Shown here: one piece after another, positions 33,894 to 42,858 of the stretch
How the letters are laid out: each line of letters starts with the position of its first letter
Numbering within the stretch: the first letter of the stretch is position 1
Origin: Alphaproteobacteria bacterium
GTDB lineage: Bacteria; Pseudomonadota; Alphaproteobacteria; UBA8366; GCA-2717185
Length of the DNA: 64,000 nt
Assembly (NCBI GenBank): GCA_012103325.1
Contig: WLWY01000006.1
Location: 310,001 to 374,000, forward strand
Direction of reading: 5' to 3'
Translations under genes and position numbers: made by a program
The notes under the pieces: model-generated
What the model was told of the DNA's origin: nothing
Seen by the model: only the letters and a program-made list of their open reading frames with translations
Database searches by the model: none

Positions 33894-34593
33894 TACCCTG
33901 CACCTGCGGCGTCTGCGCCGTCTGATTGAACAGATTCTTGCGTTCCTCGTCGCTCGGCGGTCCAGAACGGCGGAGTTCCTTGCCGACATCGACCCCGCGC
34001 TGCGCGGCAGGCCGTTCCTTGATCACGTTCCGCCAACGCGACACATTGGGAAAATCATCAAGGGACTGACCGAGCGGCTTCGCGATCAGGACCCAAGGCC
34101 AGCTGATCATGTCGACAATGGAATAGTCACCCAGAATAAACTCCTGGTCTTCCAGTCGCCGTTCGAGCACACCCAGACAGCGATTGTACTCGTTACCGTA
34201 ACGGTTCTTGCCATATTCGACGCCGCCATCGGCGTAGTTGACGAAGTGACTCAGTTGCCCCGCCATTGGCCCTTGATTGCCGACCTGCCAGAACAGCCAC
34301 TCCAGGACTTCCTTGCGGGCACGCCAATCATTCGGGATAAATTTGCCCGTCCGTTCTGCCAGATAATAAAGGATCGCCCCGGACTCGAAGACAGCGACCG
34401 GTTCCTCTCCCTCCACATCGTTGTCGACGATCGCTGGCATGCGGTTGTTCGGACTGATTTCGAGGAACTTGGGCTTGAACTGATCGCCCTTGCCGATGTT
34501 CACGGGAATCAGATTATAAGGGAGCTCGCACTCCTCCAGCATGATGGACACTTTCCAGCCGTTCGGGGTCGGCCAGTAGTAGAAATCGAGCAT
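33877..34593 (-). CDS. Glutathione S-transferase, YfcG/YghU-like (2)
   Basis: The start is ATG 34593 behind GGAGGAACG, which gives 238 residues. The N-terminus (YYWPTPNGWKVSIMLEE) and PNNRMPAIVD match the YfcG/YghU-type GSTs, which act as disulfide-bond reductases with glutathione. The last five residues, NTKER, and the stop codon are encoded in the right terminal repeat of the element at 33631, so the original C-terminus may have been changed. A divergent class II aldolase gene starts 135 bases away. Confidence 0.87.
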   Translation of the reverse strand: MLDFYYWPTPNGWKVSIMLEECELPYNLIPVNIGKGDQFKPKFLEISPNNRMPAIVDNDVEGEEPVAVFESGAILYYLAERTGKFIPNDWRARKEVLEWLFWQVGNQGPMAGQLSHFVNYADGGVEYGKNRYGNEYNRCLGVLERRLEDQEFILGDYSIVDMISWPWVLIAKPLGQSLDDFPNVSRWRNVIKERPAAQRGVDVGKELRRSGPPSDEERKNLFNQTAQTPQVQGNTKER

Positions 34594-34728
34594 ATCGTTC
34601 CTCCGCGGTGCGGCGGTATCATAGGGTCGACGGCCCGCGAGGGCCACGTCTCGAATCGACACATCGCACCAGCAAATATAGTCTCGCTTAAATATGTATG
34701 GACAACTTTCCTCAGCGGAGGCTTCATT

Positions 34729-35523
34729 ATGGCGACAGTAGCCAGCATCGCAACGCAATCCACAGCGGCGCCAGCAGGCATGGCGCAGGACGAATGGGCA
34801 GCACGATGCGATCTCGCCGCCGCCTACCGGCTCGCGGCGCTATATGGCTGGACCGACCTCAACAACACGCATTTTTCGCTGCGCGTGCCGGGGACCGAAA
34901 ATCATTTCCTGATCAATCCGTTCGGCATGTTCTTCGATGAGATTACGGCGGCGTCCCTCATCAAGGTCGACGACAAGGGCCATGTGCTGGGCGAAAGCGA
35001 TTACCCCGTGAATCCGGCCGGCTTCGTCATACATGGTGCCGTTCATATGTCATCGCCCGACTTGCATTGCGTCATCCATACACATAGTCGTTTTGGTGCG
35101 GCCGTAGCGATGCAGAAGCAGGGCCTGCTGCCAGTCAGCCAGAAAGCGCTGACCGTGATGGGCTGGGTCGGTTATCACGATTTCGAAGGCCCAGCCGTCG
35201 ATGCCAGCGAACAACCACGCATCGTCAGCGACTTAGGCGACAAACGAATCCTGATCCTGCGCAATCACGGCCTGCTCAGCGTGGGCAATACGGTCGGCGA
35301 AGCATTCGTGTGGATCTACCGCATCGAGACAGCCTGCCGTTTGCAGATCGATGCCCTGTCTGGCGGCAGCGAACTACAATCGCTGTCGGAAGAAACACAG
35401 GAAAAATCGATCCAGATGGGGCTGAAGATGTACGCCAAAGGAGGCTTCATCGAGGTCGGCCGCGAATGGCCCGCCCTGCTGCGCCAGCTCGAACGCGCCG
35501 GGATGGACGACTATGCGCGGTAG
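34729..35523 (+). CDS. Class II aldolase/adducin family protein
   Basis: The start is ATG 34729 with GCGGAGG upstream, giving 264 residues; the longer frame to the left lies over the opposite-strand GST gene. It has the class II aldolase pattern: GWTDLNNTHFSLRVPG near the N-terminus, zinc ligands in VIHTHSRFGAA, and the distal His in RNHGLLSVG. Such proteins cleave phosphorylated sugars or act on hydroxy acids; substrate is not evident. It is a lone gene. Confidence 0.9.
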   Translation: MATVASIATQSTAAPAGMAQDEWAARCDLAAAYRLAALYGWTDLNNTHFSLRVPGTENHFLINPFGMFFDEITAASLIKVDDKGHVLGESDYPVNPAGFVIHGAVHMSSPDLHCVIHTHSRFGAAVAMQKQGLLPVSQKALTVMGWVGYHDFEGPAVDASEQPRIVSDLGDKRILILRNHGLLSVGNTVGEAFVWIYRIETACRLQIDALSGGSELQSLSEETQEKSIQMGLKMYAKGGFIEVGREWPALLRQLERAGMDDYAR

Positions 35524-35532
35524 CGGCGAAAG

Positions 35533-36723
35533 CTATTCTGCCGCTTCGCCCTTTTTGCGTTCCTGGTAGTTGTCGATCTCAGTCTGCACTGCCTTGGCTG
35601 CCTCGCCGACGAAGGCGTCGCGGTTCTCGTGACTATAATCGTAGCTGATGTCGCGTAGCCGGTTAAGGTGCTGGAAATGCGGGAAGACATAGCGCGCGAG
35701 TAGCTCGTAGCTTTCCTTTGTATTTTCCCAGTTGGCCCAGTTGTGGGCAAGCTGCATCAGCGCGCCGAAACCGCCGGCACCTTCCAGTAGCGTTTCGATA
35801 TACGCGATCGCATCGTCCGGCGTGCCGATCAGCGCCATCTTGTTCTCGGTCAGATAGGTATAGGGGTCGTCGATCTCCGCCGGCACAATTGGGAAGGTCG
35901 CGATCTCGCGGAAATACTTTGCCCATTCCTCAAGCCCGAACTGGACGTTCTGCCGCGCCTTTTCCCGCGTTTCCGCCACATGCATAAGCGTGACAAGCCG
36001 CCACTTGTCGCGAGTTACCGTTTGGCCGTTCTCTGCCGCGGCCTCCTCGCACATGCGCCAATTGTTGGCGTGGGCTGCCAACGCGTCATCGCTGGTGCCG
36101 CCAATCGACAACATGCCGATGCCATGCTTGCCCGCCGCCAGGGCACCTGATGGCGAGCGCGCGCAAGCGACCGCCATTTCGACTCGCGGCTGCTGGAAAG
36201 ACGGGATCTGGATGCGAGCATCTTGCAGATGAAACCAGTCGGTCTTCATACTGACCAGTTCGCCATCGAGCAGCCGGACCACGGCGTCGAGTGACTCGTT
36301 CATCATCCGGCGCTGCTCCGCCGGGTCGATGCCCATACGATAGGCATCGCCGGTCAGCGCACCAGGGCCGACACCGAACATGAAGCGACCGCCTGTCATG
36401 TGATCGAGTTGTGTCACTCGTCCGGCTACTGTGAACGGATTGTGATAGGGCAATGACACTACGCCGGTACCGAGTCGGATATGCTTCGTCCGTTCGGCAG
36501 CACCGGCGATGAACATTTCCGGACAGGCTATGATTTCCATACCGCCGGAATGATGCTCGCCGACCCAGGCCTCATGATAGCCAAGCCCGTCGAGATGTTC
36601 GAGCAGCAGCATGTCCCGGCGCATCGCTTGCGTCGGGTTCTCGTTCATGGCATGGAACGGGGCGAGAAATATCCCAAATTTCAGATAGTTATTCGGAATC
36701 AGCGAAAGCGCGGACTGAGTCAT
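35533..36723 (-). CDS. LLM class flavin-dependent monooxygenase (luciferase-like)
   Basis: The 396-residue protein is a luciferase-like TIM-barrel monooxygenase. Landmarks are GIFLAPFHAMNENP near the N-terminus, EAWVGEHHSGG, LGTGVVSLPYHNPF and GGRFMFGVGPGAL. The group includes limonene and nitrilotriacetate-type monooxygenases that work with reduced FMN. No flavin reductase gene is beside it. The C-terminal tail is polar and may be disordered. It converges with the class II aldolase gene. Confidence 0.88.
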   Translation of the reverse strand: MTQSALSLIPNNYLKFGIFLAPFHAMNENPTQAMRRDMLLLEHLDGLGYHEAWVGEHHSGGMEIIACPEMFIAGAAERTKHIRLGTGVVSLPYHNPFTVAGRVTQLDHMTGGRFMFGVGPGALTGDAYRMGIDPAEQRRMMNESLDAVVRLLDGELVSMKTDWFHLQDARIQIPSFQQPRVEMAVACARSPSGALAAGKHGIGMLSIGGTSDDALAAHANNWRMCEEAAAENGQTVTRDKWRLVTLMHVAETREKARQNVQFGLEEWAKYFREIATFPIVPAEIDDPYTYLTENKMALIGTPDDAIAYIETLLEGAGGFGALMQLAHNWANWENTKESYELLARYVFPHFQHLNRLRDISYDYSHENRDAFVGEAAKAVQTEIDNYQERKKGEAAE

Positions 36724-36859
36724 TAGCGTCTGTTCCTCATCGGACTTAGCGGTTACAGCATATTGTGAAGCCTTCGACCTGATGCGGCAACAAACGTCTA
36801 TCGAGGGTCGTTATCAAACTGAATTTGCCTCGATAAGGCGCAGAAAATTCGTCGATGGT

Positions 36860-37318
36860 TCATAGTGGAGGCCTGATAAAGAGCACATCGCCAAGCTGTA
36901 TCTTGAGTTGATGCGGTGCAAGCTTCGAGAGATCCTTGTTGATTTCCGTGGCGATCAACTCTTGAAGAGGCTTGGACATTGCCCCCCGCAGGTCGCCCAA
37001 AAACTGCGGTGGGGCGACGACGACCAAGTGATCGAAGCTGCGTTTCTTCCGTTCCGCCTCGAGCAAACGGCCAATTTCGCGCGCCAGCACGGTCTTGGCA
37101 TACCGTTTCGGATCGGAATGCGGCTCCATGGCATGCCGGCCATCCCCGCCTCGCTCGAACGTTCTTCCGGGACGATCGCTCGCGAGATCGCGGCTTGCCA
37201 GCGCTTCACCAACGAGTTCGTGCGCGTACACCGAAACCAACTCATGGCCTTCCGATAGTTGGAAGAACCGGCCTCGCGCGCCGTCGGCAACAACCACCCA
37301 AACCTTTGGTTTCCGCAT
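36860..37318 (-). CDS. Host attachment protein family (PF10116-type)
   Basis: The start is ATG 37318 behind AAGGAGC, giving 152 residues; the longer frame upstream is not supported. It has the Host_attach pattern: KVWVVVADGARGRFF at the N-terminus, an HAMEPHSDPKR segment, and FDHLVVVAPPQFLGDLR near 100. The family was named for a protein needed by Agrobacterium to attach to plant cells, but it is widespread in bacteria with no such host and the name should not be over-read. It is divergent from the threonine dehydrogenase gene. Confidence 0.88.
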   Translation of the reverse strand: MRKPKVWVVVADGARGRFFQLSEGHELVSVYAHELVGEALASRDLASDRPGRTFERGGDGRHAMEPHSDPKRYAKTVLAREIGRLLEAERKKRSFDHLVVVAPPQFLGDLRGAMSKPLQELIATEINKDLSKLAPHQLKIQLGDVLFIRPPL

Positions 37319-37462
37319 TCGCAATGCTCCTTGAGGATCAGACCGAAACAAAAAGACCACGCGAACCAAACGTGCGCCGTGACACAGATCAACGCCACCG
37401 CGATCCGCGTCGATAGAGTCTCTGGCGATGCTTAGGAGCCGTTCGTCGCGAGGCAAAGCCAG

Positions 37463-38443
37463 ATGCAGAATATTCTCGTCACCGGTGCAAACGGACAAAT
37501 CGGCTCGGAGCTGGTGCCGGCACTGCGCAACCGATATGGCATTGAACGCGTCATTGCTTCTGACATTCGAAGTCCGCCAAACGCCAACAACGATGGCCCG
37601 TTCGAACATCTCGACTGCACCAGCCTGCGCCAAATCCAAGATGTTGTCCGGCAACACAACATCGGCACAATTTATCATCTCGCCGCCTTGCTTTCCGCCG
37701 TTGCAGAGCTGCAGCCACAATCGGCCTGGGATGTGAATATGGGCAGTGTTTATCGCGTCCTCGAAGTCGCGAGGCAGTGCAATTGCGCCCTATTCTTCCC
37801 GAGCTCCATCGGCGCCTTCGGCCCGAGCACGCCGAAGATGCAAACGCCGCAAGACACGATCCAGCGACCCACGACAATGTATGGGGTCACCAAAGTGGCT
37901 GGTGAGTTGTTGTGCGATTACTACGCCACGCGCTTTGGCGTCGATGCACGCGGGTTGCGTTTTCCCGGCCTTATATCCAGCGTTGCGCCGCCCGGCGGTG
38001 GAACGACCGATTACGCTGTCGATATTTTCTATCAAGCAATCCGTTATCGCCACTACACCTGCTATCTGCGTCCCGATACGCGGCTCGACATGATGTATAT
38101 GCCCGATGCGATCCGTGCGATTCTTGAATTGATGGACGCCAGATCCGAAACGCTCATGCATCGGAATTCCTTCAACCTCACCGCTATGAGCATCACGCCT
38201 GCCGATTTAGTAGGAGCGATCCGGGAGCATATTCCGGAATTTGCGATCACCTACGAAATCGATCCCGTACGACAAGCAATCGCGGACTCCTGGCCACAAT
38301 CGATCGACGACAGCGAAGCGCGCGCGCAATGGGGATGGGCGCCATGCTATGACCTTGTCGCTATGACAGCAGATATGCTCGATAAGCTGTCTGAAAAGAT
38401 AATCCCGACGAACCCATCCCAAGGAACGCAAAATGCCCCATGA
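37463..38443 (+). CDS. NAD-dependent epimerase/L-threonine 3-dehydrogenase (SDR type)
   Basis: A 326-residue extended SDR with TGANGQIGSE at 7-16 and YGVTK near 138 as the catalytic Tyr-x3-Lys. The overall pattern (NIGTIYHLAALLSA, GLRFPGLIS, RLDMMYMPD) is that of the epimerase-like L-threonine 3-dehydrogenase. The next gene encodes 2-amino-3-ketobutyrate CoA ligase, overlapping by 11 bases, which fits well. Together they turn threonine into glycine and acetyl-CoA. Confidence 0.88.
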   Translation: MQNILVTGANGQIGSELVPALRNRYGIERVIASDIRSPPNANNDGPFEHLDCTSLRQIQDVVRQHNIGTIYHLAALLSAVAELQPQSAWDVNMGSVYRVLEVARQCNCALFFPSSIGAFGPSTPKMQTPQDTIQRPTTMYGVTKVAGELLCDYYATRFGVDARGLRFPGLISSVAPPGGGTTDYAVDIFYQAIRYRHYTCYLRPDTRLDMMYMPDAIRAILELMDARSETLMHRNSFNLTAMSITPADLVGAIREHIPEFAITYEIDPVRQAIADSWPQSIDDSEARAQWGWAPCYDLVAMTADMLDKLSEKIIPTNPSQGTQNAP

Positions 38444-39659
38444 CCGGATCGAAAAAGCGCTCGCGAAGGAACTGGTGAGCTTGGCCGAAGCGGGCCGTCT
38501 GAAAGGTACGGAAACCGTGTTCGACGGCATTGTCGCACCAAAAGGCGGTAAAGGATCCCGCTACCGAATCGCAGGCGAAGCCGGGCGACCGTTTCTGCGG
38601 ATGAACGCAAACAGCTATCTCGGCATGGCGTATCAGCCGGAAGTCATTGCAGCGGAGGAAGCGGCTGTCCGCACCTATGGCGCGGGGCCGGGCGCGGTAC
38701 GGTTCATCAGCGGCACATGGTCGCCGCATGTTGCGCTCGAGAAACGGCTCGCCGCATTCCATGATCGCGAAGCGTCGATGATTTTCAGCTCGGCCTACGC
38801 CACGATCATGGGCCTGCTACCGCCGCTGATTAACGACCGGACCGCCGTAATCAGCGACGCACTCAATCATAACTGCATCATCAACGCGGTGCGGCTGGCA
38901 CAGCCGAAACAGAAGCGCGTCTATCCCCATCTCGACATGACTGCCCTGGAAACCGAACTTGCAGCTGCGGCGGAGACCTGCGAACGGGCGATTGTCGTGA
39001 CCGACGGCGTATTCAGCATGCGCGGCGATCATGCACCTTTGGGCGAGATTATGGGATTGGCCCGTCGCTACGACGATGATTTCAAGGAAAACGTTCTGGT
39101 GATCGTCGACGACTCGCACGGGATCGGCGCTTTCGGTGCGACCGGACGCGGCACCGAAGAAATCGAGAGCAGTGAGCCTGCCGACTTACTCGTCGGAACG
39201 CTCGGCAAGGCGTTCGGCGTCAACGGGGGCTATGTCACGGGAAACCTGACGATCATGGATTACCTGCGAGAGACGTCGCCCTTCTACATCTATTCCAACC
39301 CCATCACGCCGGGCGAAGCCGCCGCCGCCAAGGCCGCCGTGGATATTCTCGACAGCCCGCAAGGCATCGCCCTACTCGATCATCTCCGCGCCATGATGGC
39401 GCGTTTCAGAAGTGGACTGAGCGATCTCGGCTTTGAAACGGTTCCCGGCGCGCATCCCGTCGTCCCATTGATGGTTCGCGATACGGGCCGGACGGCCGCT
39501 TTGGTCCAACATCTACGCGATCACGATATCTTGGCGACGGGTCTCGGTTATCCGGTCGTCCCCCGTAGCGATGAAGAAATCCGCTTCCAGATTTCCGCTG
39601 ACCACACCGCTGCGGACATCGACGAGGTGCTCGCCGCACTAAAATCGTTCAACGCCTAA
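38433..39659 (+). CDS. kbl: 2-amino-3-ketobutyrate coenzyme A ligase
   Basis: A 408-residue alpha-oxoamine synthase. The PLP Lys259 lies in GTLGKAFGV, Asp226 and His229 in VDDSHGIG, and the ring-stacking His145 in SDALNHNCIIN. The closest relatives are KBL and the 8-amino-7-oxononanoate synthases. Its position after the threonine dehydrogenase supports KBL: CoA-dependent cleavage of 2-amino-3-ketobutyrate to glycine and acetyl-CoA. No biotin genes are nearby. Confidence 0.88.
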   Translation: MPHDRIEKALAKELVSLAEAGRLKGTETVFDGIVAPKGGKGSRYRIAGEAGRPFLRMNANSYLGMAYQPEVIAAEEAAVRTYGAGPGAVRFISGTWSPHVALEKRLAAFHDREASMIFSSAYATIMGLLPPLINDRTAVISDALNHNCIINAVRLAQPKQKRVYPHLDMTALETELAAAAETCERAIVVTDGVFSMRGDHAPLGEIMGLARRYDDDFKENVLVIVDDSHGIGAFGATGRGTEEIESSEPADLLVGTLGKAFGVNGGYVTGNLTIMDYLRETSPFYIYSNPITPGEAAAAKAAVDILDSPQGIALLDHLRAMMARFRSGLSDLGFETVPGAHPVVPLMVRDTGRTAALVQHLRDHDILATGLGYPVVPRSDEEIRFQISADHTAADIDEVLAALKSFNA

Positions 39660-41248
39660 TAGGCTGCAACCTGACCATCGCTTCGCGGATCAGCAGCGCC
39701 TTCCAGAAGACCATTGGCATAGCGAACAAGGGCGCCGGCGTGCCCCATGGCTTCGTCGAACTCACCGATTTCCTCGACATCGTGGCCGGCGGCGCGCAAC
39801 GCCGCGATGACGGCGGGATCGAAACGGTTCTCGATTCTTAGGTTCGTTGCATCGGCACCCCATGTTCGGCCGAGCAACCAGCGCGGCGCGGTCACGGCCT
39901 GTTGCAGATCCTGCCCAAAGAGAACATGCCGGCTGAACAGCATCGCCTGCGTCTGCGGCTGTCCTTCGCCGCCCATCGTGCCGTACGGCATGACGCGCCC
40001 GTCCGACAGTTGCGCAAGCGCCGGCTGAATGGTGTGGAATGGCCGGCGATGCGGCCGCAACGCATTGTGATGCGCCTCGTCGAGACTGAAACTGACGCCA
40101 CGGTTCTGCCAGGTAATACCGGTTTCGTCGAGCACGACCCCGGACCCGAACTCCCAATAGATACTCTGAATAAAACTGACCGTCCGGCCCTCGCCGTCGA
40201 TGGCGCCGAGCCAGACCGTGTCGCCACCCGGTCTGGCTTCCGGCCATGGCAGGGCACGTGCCGGATCGATGTCGGCCGCCATTGCCGCAAATGTCTCATC
40301 ATTTAGATACGATTGGGGATCGACATCCATATAAGCCGGGTCGGTGACATACCGGTCGCGGATACGGAAAGCCTGCTTTGTCGCCTCAACCAACCCGTGG
40401 ACGAATTCGAACCCCTCCGCTTCGGAGACGCCGAGGCGGGAGAAAACGCCCAACAGGATCAGCGACGCCAATCCCTGCGTCGGCGGCGGCAGGTTGAAGA
40501 CCTTGTGGCCGGCAACCTCCGTCATCAAAGGGGCGACCCGAAGTGCCTTGTGCCGTTCCAAATCTCCGAGACGAAGCGGCGTTCCGGCACGTTCCAGATC
40601 GACCGCTATCGCCCGGCCAAGTGTACCGCGATAGAAATCGTCCAGGCCTCGCTGGCCCAACTGGTTGAGTGTCTCAGCAAGCTTCGGTTGACGGAAAAGT
40701 GCGCCTTCGACCAGCGGTTTGCCGTTGTCGAGATAGGTTTCGGCAAACCCCGGAGACGCCTTCATTTCCCCCATCTTGCTGGCCGTATTGTCGGCCTGTG
40801 TCCTCGTTACGGCGATACCGTCCTTGGCCAGAAACGCAGCATCTTCGAGCAGACGGTTAAGCGGCAAGGTCCCGCCCCAATCGTCTGTACTGATATTAAG
40901 CGCTTCCTGCCAGCCGGAAACCGCGCCGCCTACCGTCAGGGCCGCGAGCGGCCCACGTGACGGAATTTCGTTGAAGCCTTGATTCCGATAGAACGCGATA
41001 TCGGCCTGGGCCGCAGCGGCACCACAGGCATCGATGCCAACTACCTCTCGCCCGGGGGTATGGATAAGCCAGAAATTGTCACCGCCGAGGGCATTCATAT
41101 GCGGATAGGCCACCGCGATCGTGCTGGCCGCGGCGACCATCGCCTCCATCGCGTTGCCACCCTCTTCCAGCACGCGAAGCCCGGCTTGCGATGCCAGGTG
41201 ATGAGGCGCGACGATCATGCCGCGGCGAGACCGCGCCGTCCGCAGCAT
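39656..41248 (-). CDS. Gamma-glutamyltransferase family protein (HpxW-like oxamate amidohydrolase candidate)
   Basis: A 530-residue N-terminal nucleophile hydrolase. Thr344 in GGDTVWLGAID is the expected self-cleavage site and nucleophile, and the FGSGVVL and YGTMGGEGQPQTQ motifs follow. There is no signal peptide, so it is cytoplasmic, unlike periplasmic GGTs. Close to the FdrA-like gene (2 bases apart), it resembles HpxW-type oxamate amidohydrolases, which sit with fdrA-type genes in purine catabolism clusters. A general gamma-glutamyl activity is the alternative. Confidence 0.88.
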   Translation of the reverse strand: MLRTARSRRGMIVAPHHLASQAGLRVLEEGGNAMEAMVAAASTIAVAYPHMNALGGDNFWLIHTPGREVVGIDACGAAAAQADIAFYRNQGFNEIPSRGPLAALTVGGAVSGWQEALNISTDDWGGTLPLNRLLEDAAFLAKDGIAVTRTQADNTASKMGEMKASPGFAETYLDNGKPLVEGALFRQPKLAETLNQLGQRGLDDFYRGTLGRAIAVDLERAGTPLRLGDLERHKALRVAPLMTEVAGHKVFNLPPPTQGLASLILLGVFSRLGVSEAEGFEFVHGLVEATKQAFRIRDRYVTDPAYMDVDPQSYLNDETFAAMAADIDPARALPWPEARPGGDTVWLGAIDGEGRTVSFIQSIYWEFGSGVVLDETGITWQNRGVSFSLDEAHHNALRPHRRPFHTIQPALAQLSDGRVMPYGTMGGEGQPQTQAMLFSRHVLFGQDLQQAVTAPRWLLGRTWGADATNLRIENRFDPAVIAALRAAGHDVEEIGEFDEAMGHAGALVRYANGLLEGAADPRSDGQVAAY

Positions 41249-41250
41249 CG

Positions 41251-42735
41251 TCAGGCCACCGGCTCGACACAGGCGAGCGCATATATAGCCGCATCCGCAT
41301 TGGAGGGCGCGACAACGACCCCTGCCGCTTCCAATGTCGCGACCTGCGCCGCACGGCCCTGCGGGTCTTCGTCGGTACCGGTCACCGACGCGACGACAAT
41401 CGGCCGTTCGCCGCCAACGCTCGCTAGCACGCCGGCGAGATGGCCTGCCGGATCTTCGTGGGCGCCGTAACCGATCACGATATCGATCAGAATAGCCCCA
41501 ACCGATGGATCGCTAAGGGTTTCACACAACAAATCGTCTCGCACGCTAGGGTCGATCATCGGGTGAGGTTTACCACGGGTGAATTCATCGTCGCCCAGAT
41601 CGATAAAGGCATGGCCGCGCGAATTTTCACCCAAAGCTGCGACACCTGGTATCGGCGCGTTGGATCCAAGCGGCAGCCTGGCGTCGCGGAATACGATCTG
41701 AGCCTCCGCGCATAGCGTCCCTCCCGAAAAAAGACCGACGGCGCGGCGGCCTTCGGGAACCGATACTGGCAGCGTATCAAAGTTGGGAAAAGCGCGGTCG
41801 CCCAAAGATTGTTCCGCCGCTGCTTTCAGTGTCGCCGCGGCAGCCGCGTTATCCGGCACCGCCACATTCTCCGCCCCGACGAAGCAGACAGTGTAAGGCT
41901 TCGAACTCTTCGCAATCCGCTCAATGACTTGCCGTGCGACATCTGTGGCGGGCGGCTTCGAAATCAAGACGATGTGGCGCGTCCCGCTGCCCCTTTCCAG
42001 AAGATCCATCGCCATCAAGGTCGTGATGCCGCCGACTTCCGCAGAAAGATCGCGCCCGCCGACACCGATGGCGTGGCTTATGCCGCCACCATTTTGTGCA
42101 ATCAGGCAACTTACTTCCTGGATACCCGTGCCGGAGGCGCCGATAATTCCGATGTCGCCGCGCGGAACCACATTGGCAAAAGCCAATGGAACGCCGCCGA
42201 TTATGGCGGTGCCGCAATCCGGCCCCATGACAAGCCTTCCCGCCTCACGCGCTTCCTCTTTGAGCGCGCGTTCCGCGTCGACTGGGACGTTGTCGCTGAA
42301 GATCATCGCGTGGAGACCGTGCCGGACCGCCTTGCGAGCCTCGGCGATCGCGTAGTCGCCGGGCACCGAAATCAGGGCGAAGTTGCTTGCCGGCGCCGAC
42401 TTTACCGCCTGTCGAAGCGTTCTCGGCCGCCAGGACGCCGTTTCGGTCTGCGTCTTGGGCTGGTCGAGTTGCCGAATGGCCTCGGCAATCGCTTCGTCCG
42501 CGGCCGTCTGACTATCGGCACGAACAGCGACAACCAAATCATTTCCCTCCGCACTAGCGCCTTCGGCGTCGAGCACCCCGGCATCCTGCATGATTTGTCG
42601 GTTTGCCGCCGTACCCATCATGAGCGCGGATTCCGCGACACCGGGCATTAAACCAATAGTGCGCGCGACTCGCATCAAGGCCACTGAATCGAGATAGAAG
42701 CCTCGTCGCACTTGGTTGATCATCACCGACGCCAT
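41251..42735 (-). CDS. fdrA: FdrA-like acyl-CoA synthetase family protein
   Basis: A 494-residue protein with the FdrA pattern: VRRGFYLDSVALMRVA near the N-terminus, MGPDCGTAIIGGVPLAFAN, and GASGTGIQEVSCLI. The fold is that of the alpha-subunit of succinyl-CoA synthetase. In Escherichia coli FdrA acts with two further proteins in the oxamate carbamoyltransferase step of allantoin use. These two partners are absent from the window. It begins a two-gene operon with the GGT-like gene. Confidence 0.85.
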   Translation of the reverse strand: MASVMINQVRRGFYLDSVALMRVARTIGLMPGVAESALMMGTAANRQIMQDAGVLDAEGASAEGNDLVVAVRADSQTAADEAIAEAIRQLDQPKTQTETASWRPRTLRQAVKSAPASNFALISVPGDYAIAEARKAVRHGLHAMIFSDNVPVDAERALKEEAREAGRLVMGPDCGTAIIGGVPLAFANVVPRGDIGIIGASGTGIQEVSCLIAQNGGGISHAIGVGGRDLSAEVGGITTLMAMDLLERGSGTRHIVLISKPPATDVARQVIERIAKSSKPYTVCFVGAENVAVPDNAAAAATLKAAAEQSLGDRAFPNFDTLPVSVPEGRRAVGLFSGGTLCAEAQIVFRDARLPLGSNAPIPGVAALGENSRGHAFIDLGDDEFTRGKPHPMIDPSVRDDLLCETLSDPSVGAILIDIVIGYGAHEDPAGHLAGVLASVGGERPIVVASVTGTDEDPQGRAAQVATLEAAGVVVAPSNADAAIYALACVEPVA

Positions 42736-42858
42736 GAAACCCCTTTTCGCCCGTCATAAAACCCAGGCGCAATGTACCCCATCGCCAGCGCTTTGACAGC
42801 GCGGCGGTAAAGCGTTTGAGTAAGAATAGGAAATCACGAAACAACGAGGGCGCAGATC

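Noticed and set aside
33715-34728. Long plus-strand frame upstream of the class II aldolase, joined to it as a 602-codon ORF
   Set aside because: It lies over the opposite-strand GST gene, and the aldolase has its own GGAGG site and ATG at 34729.
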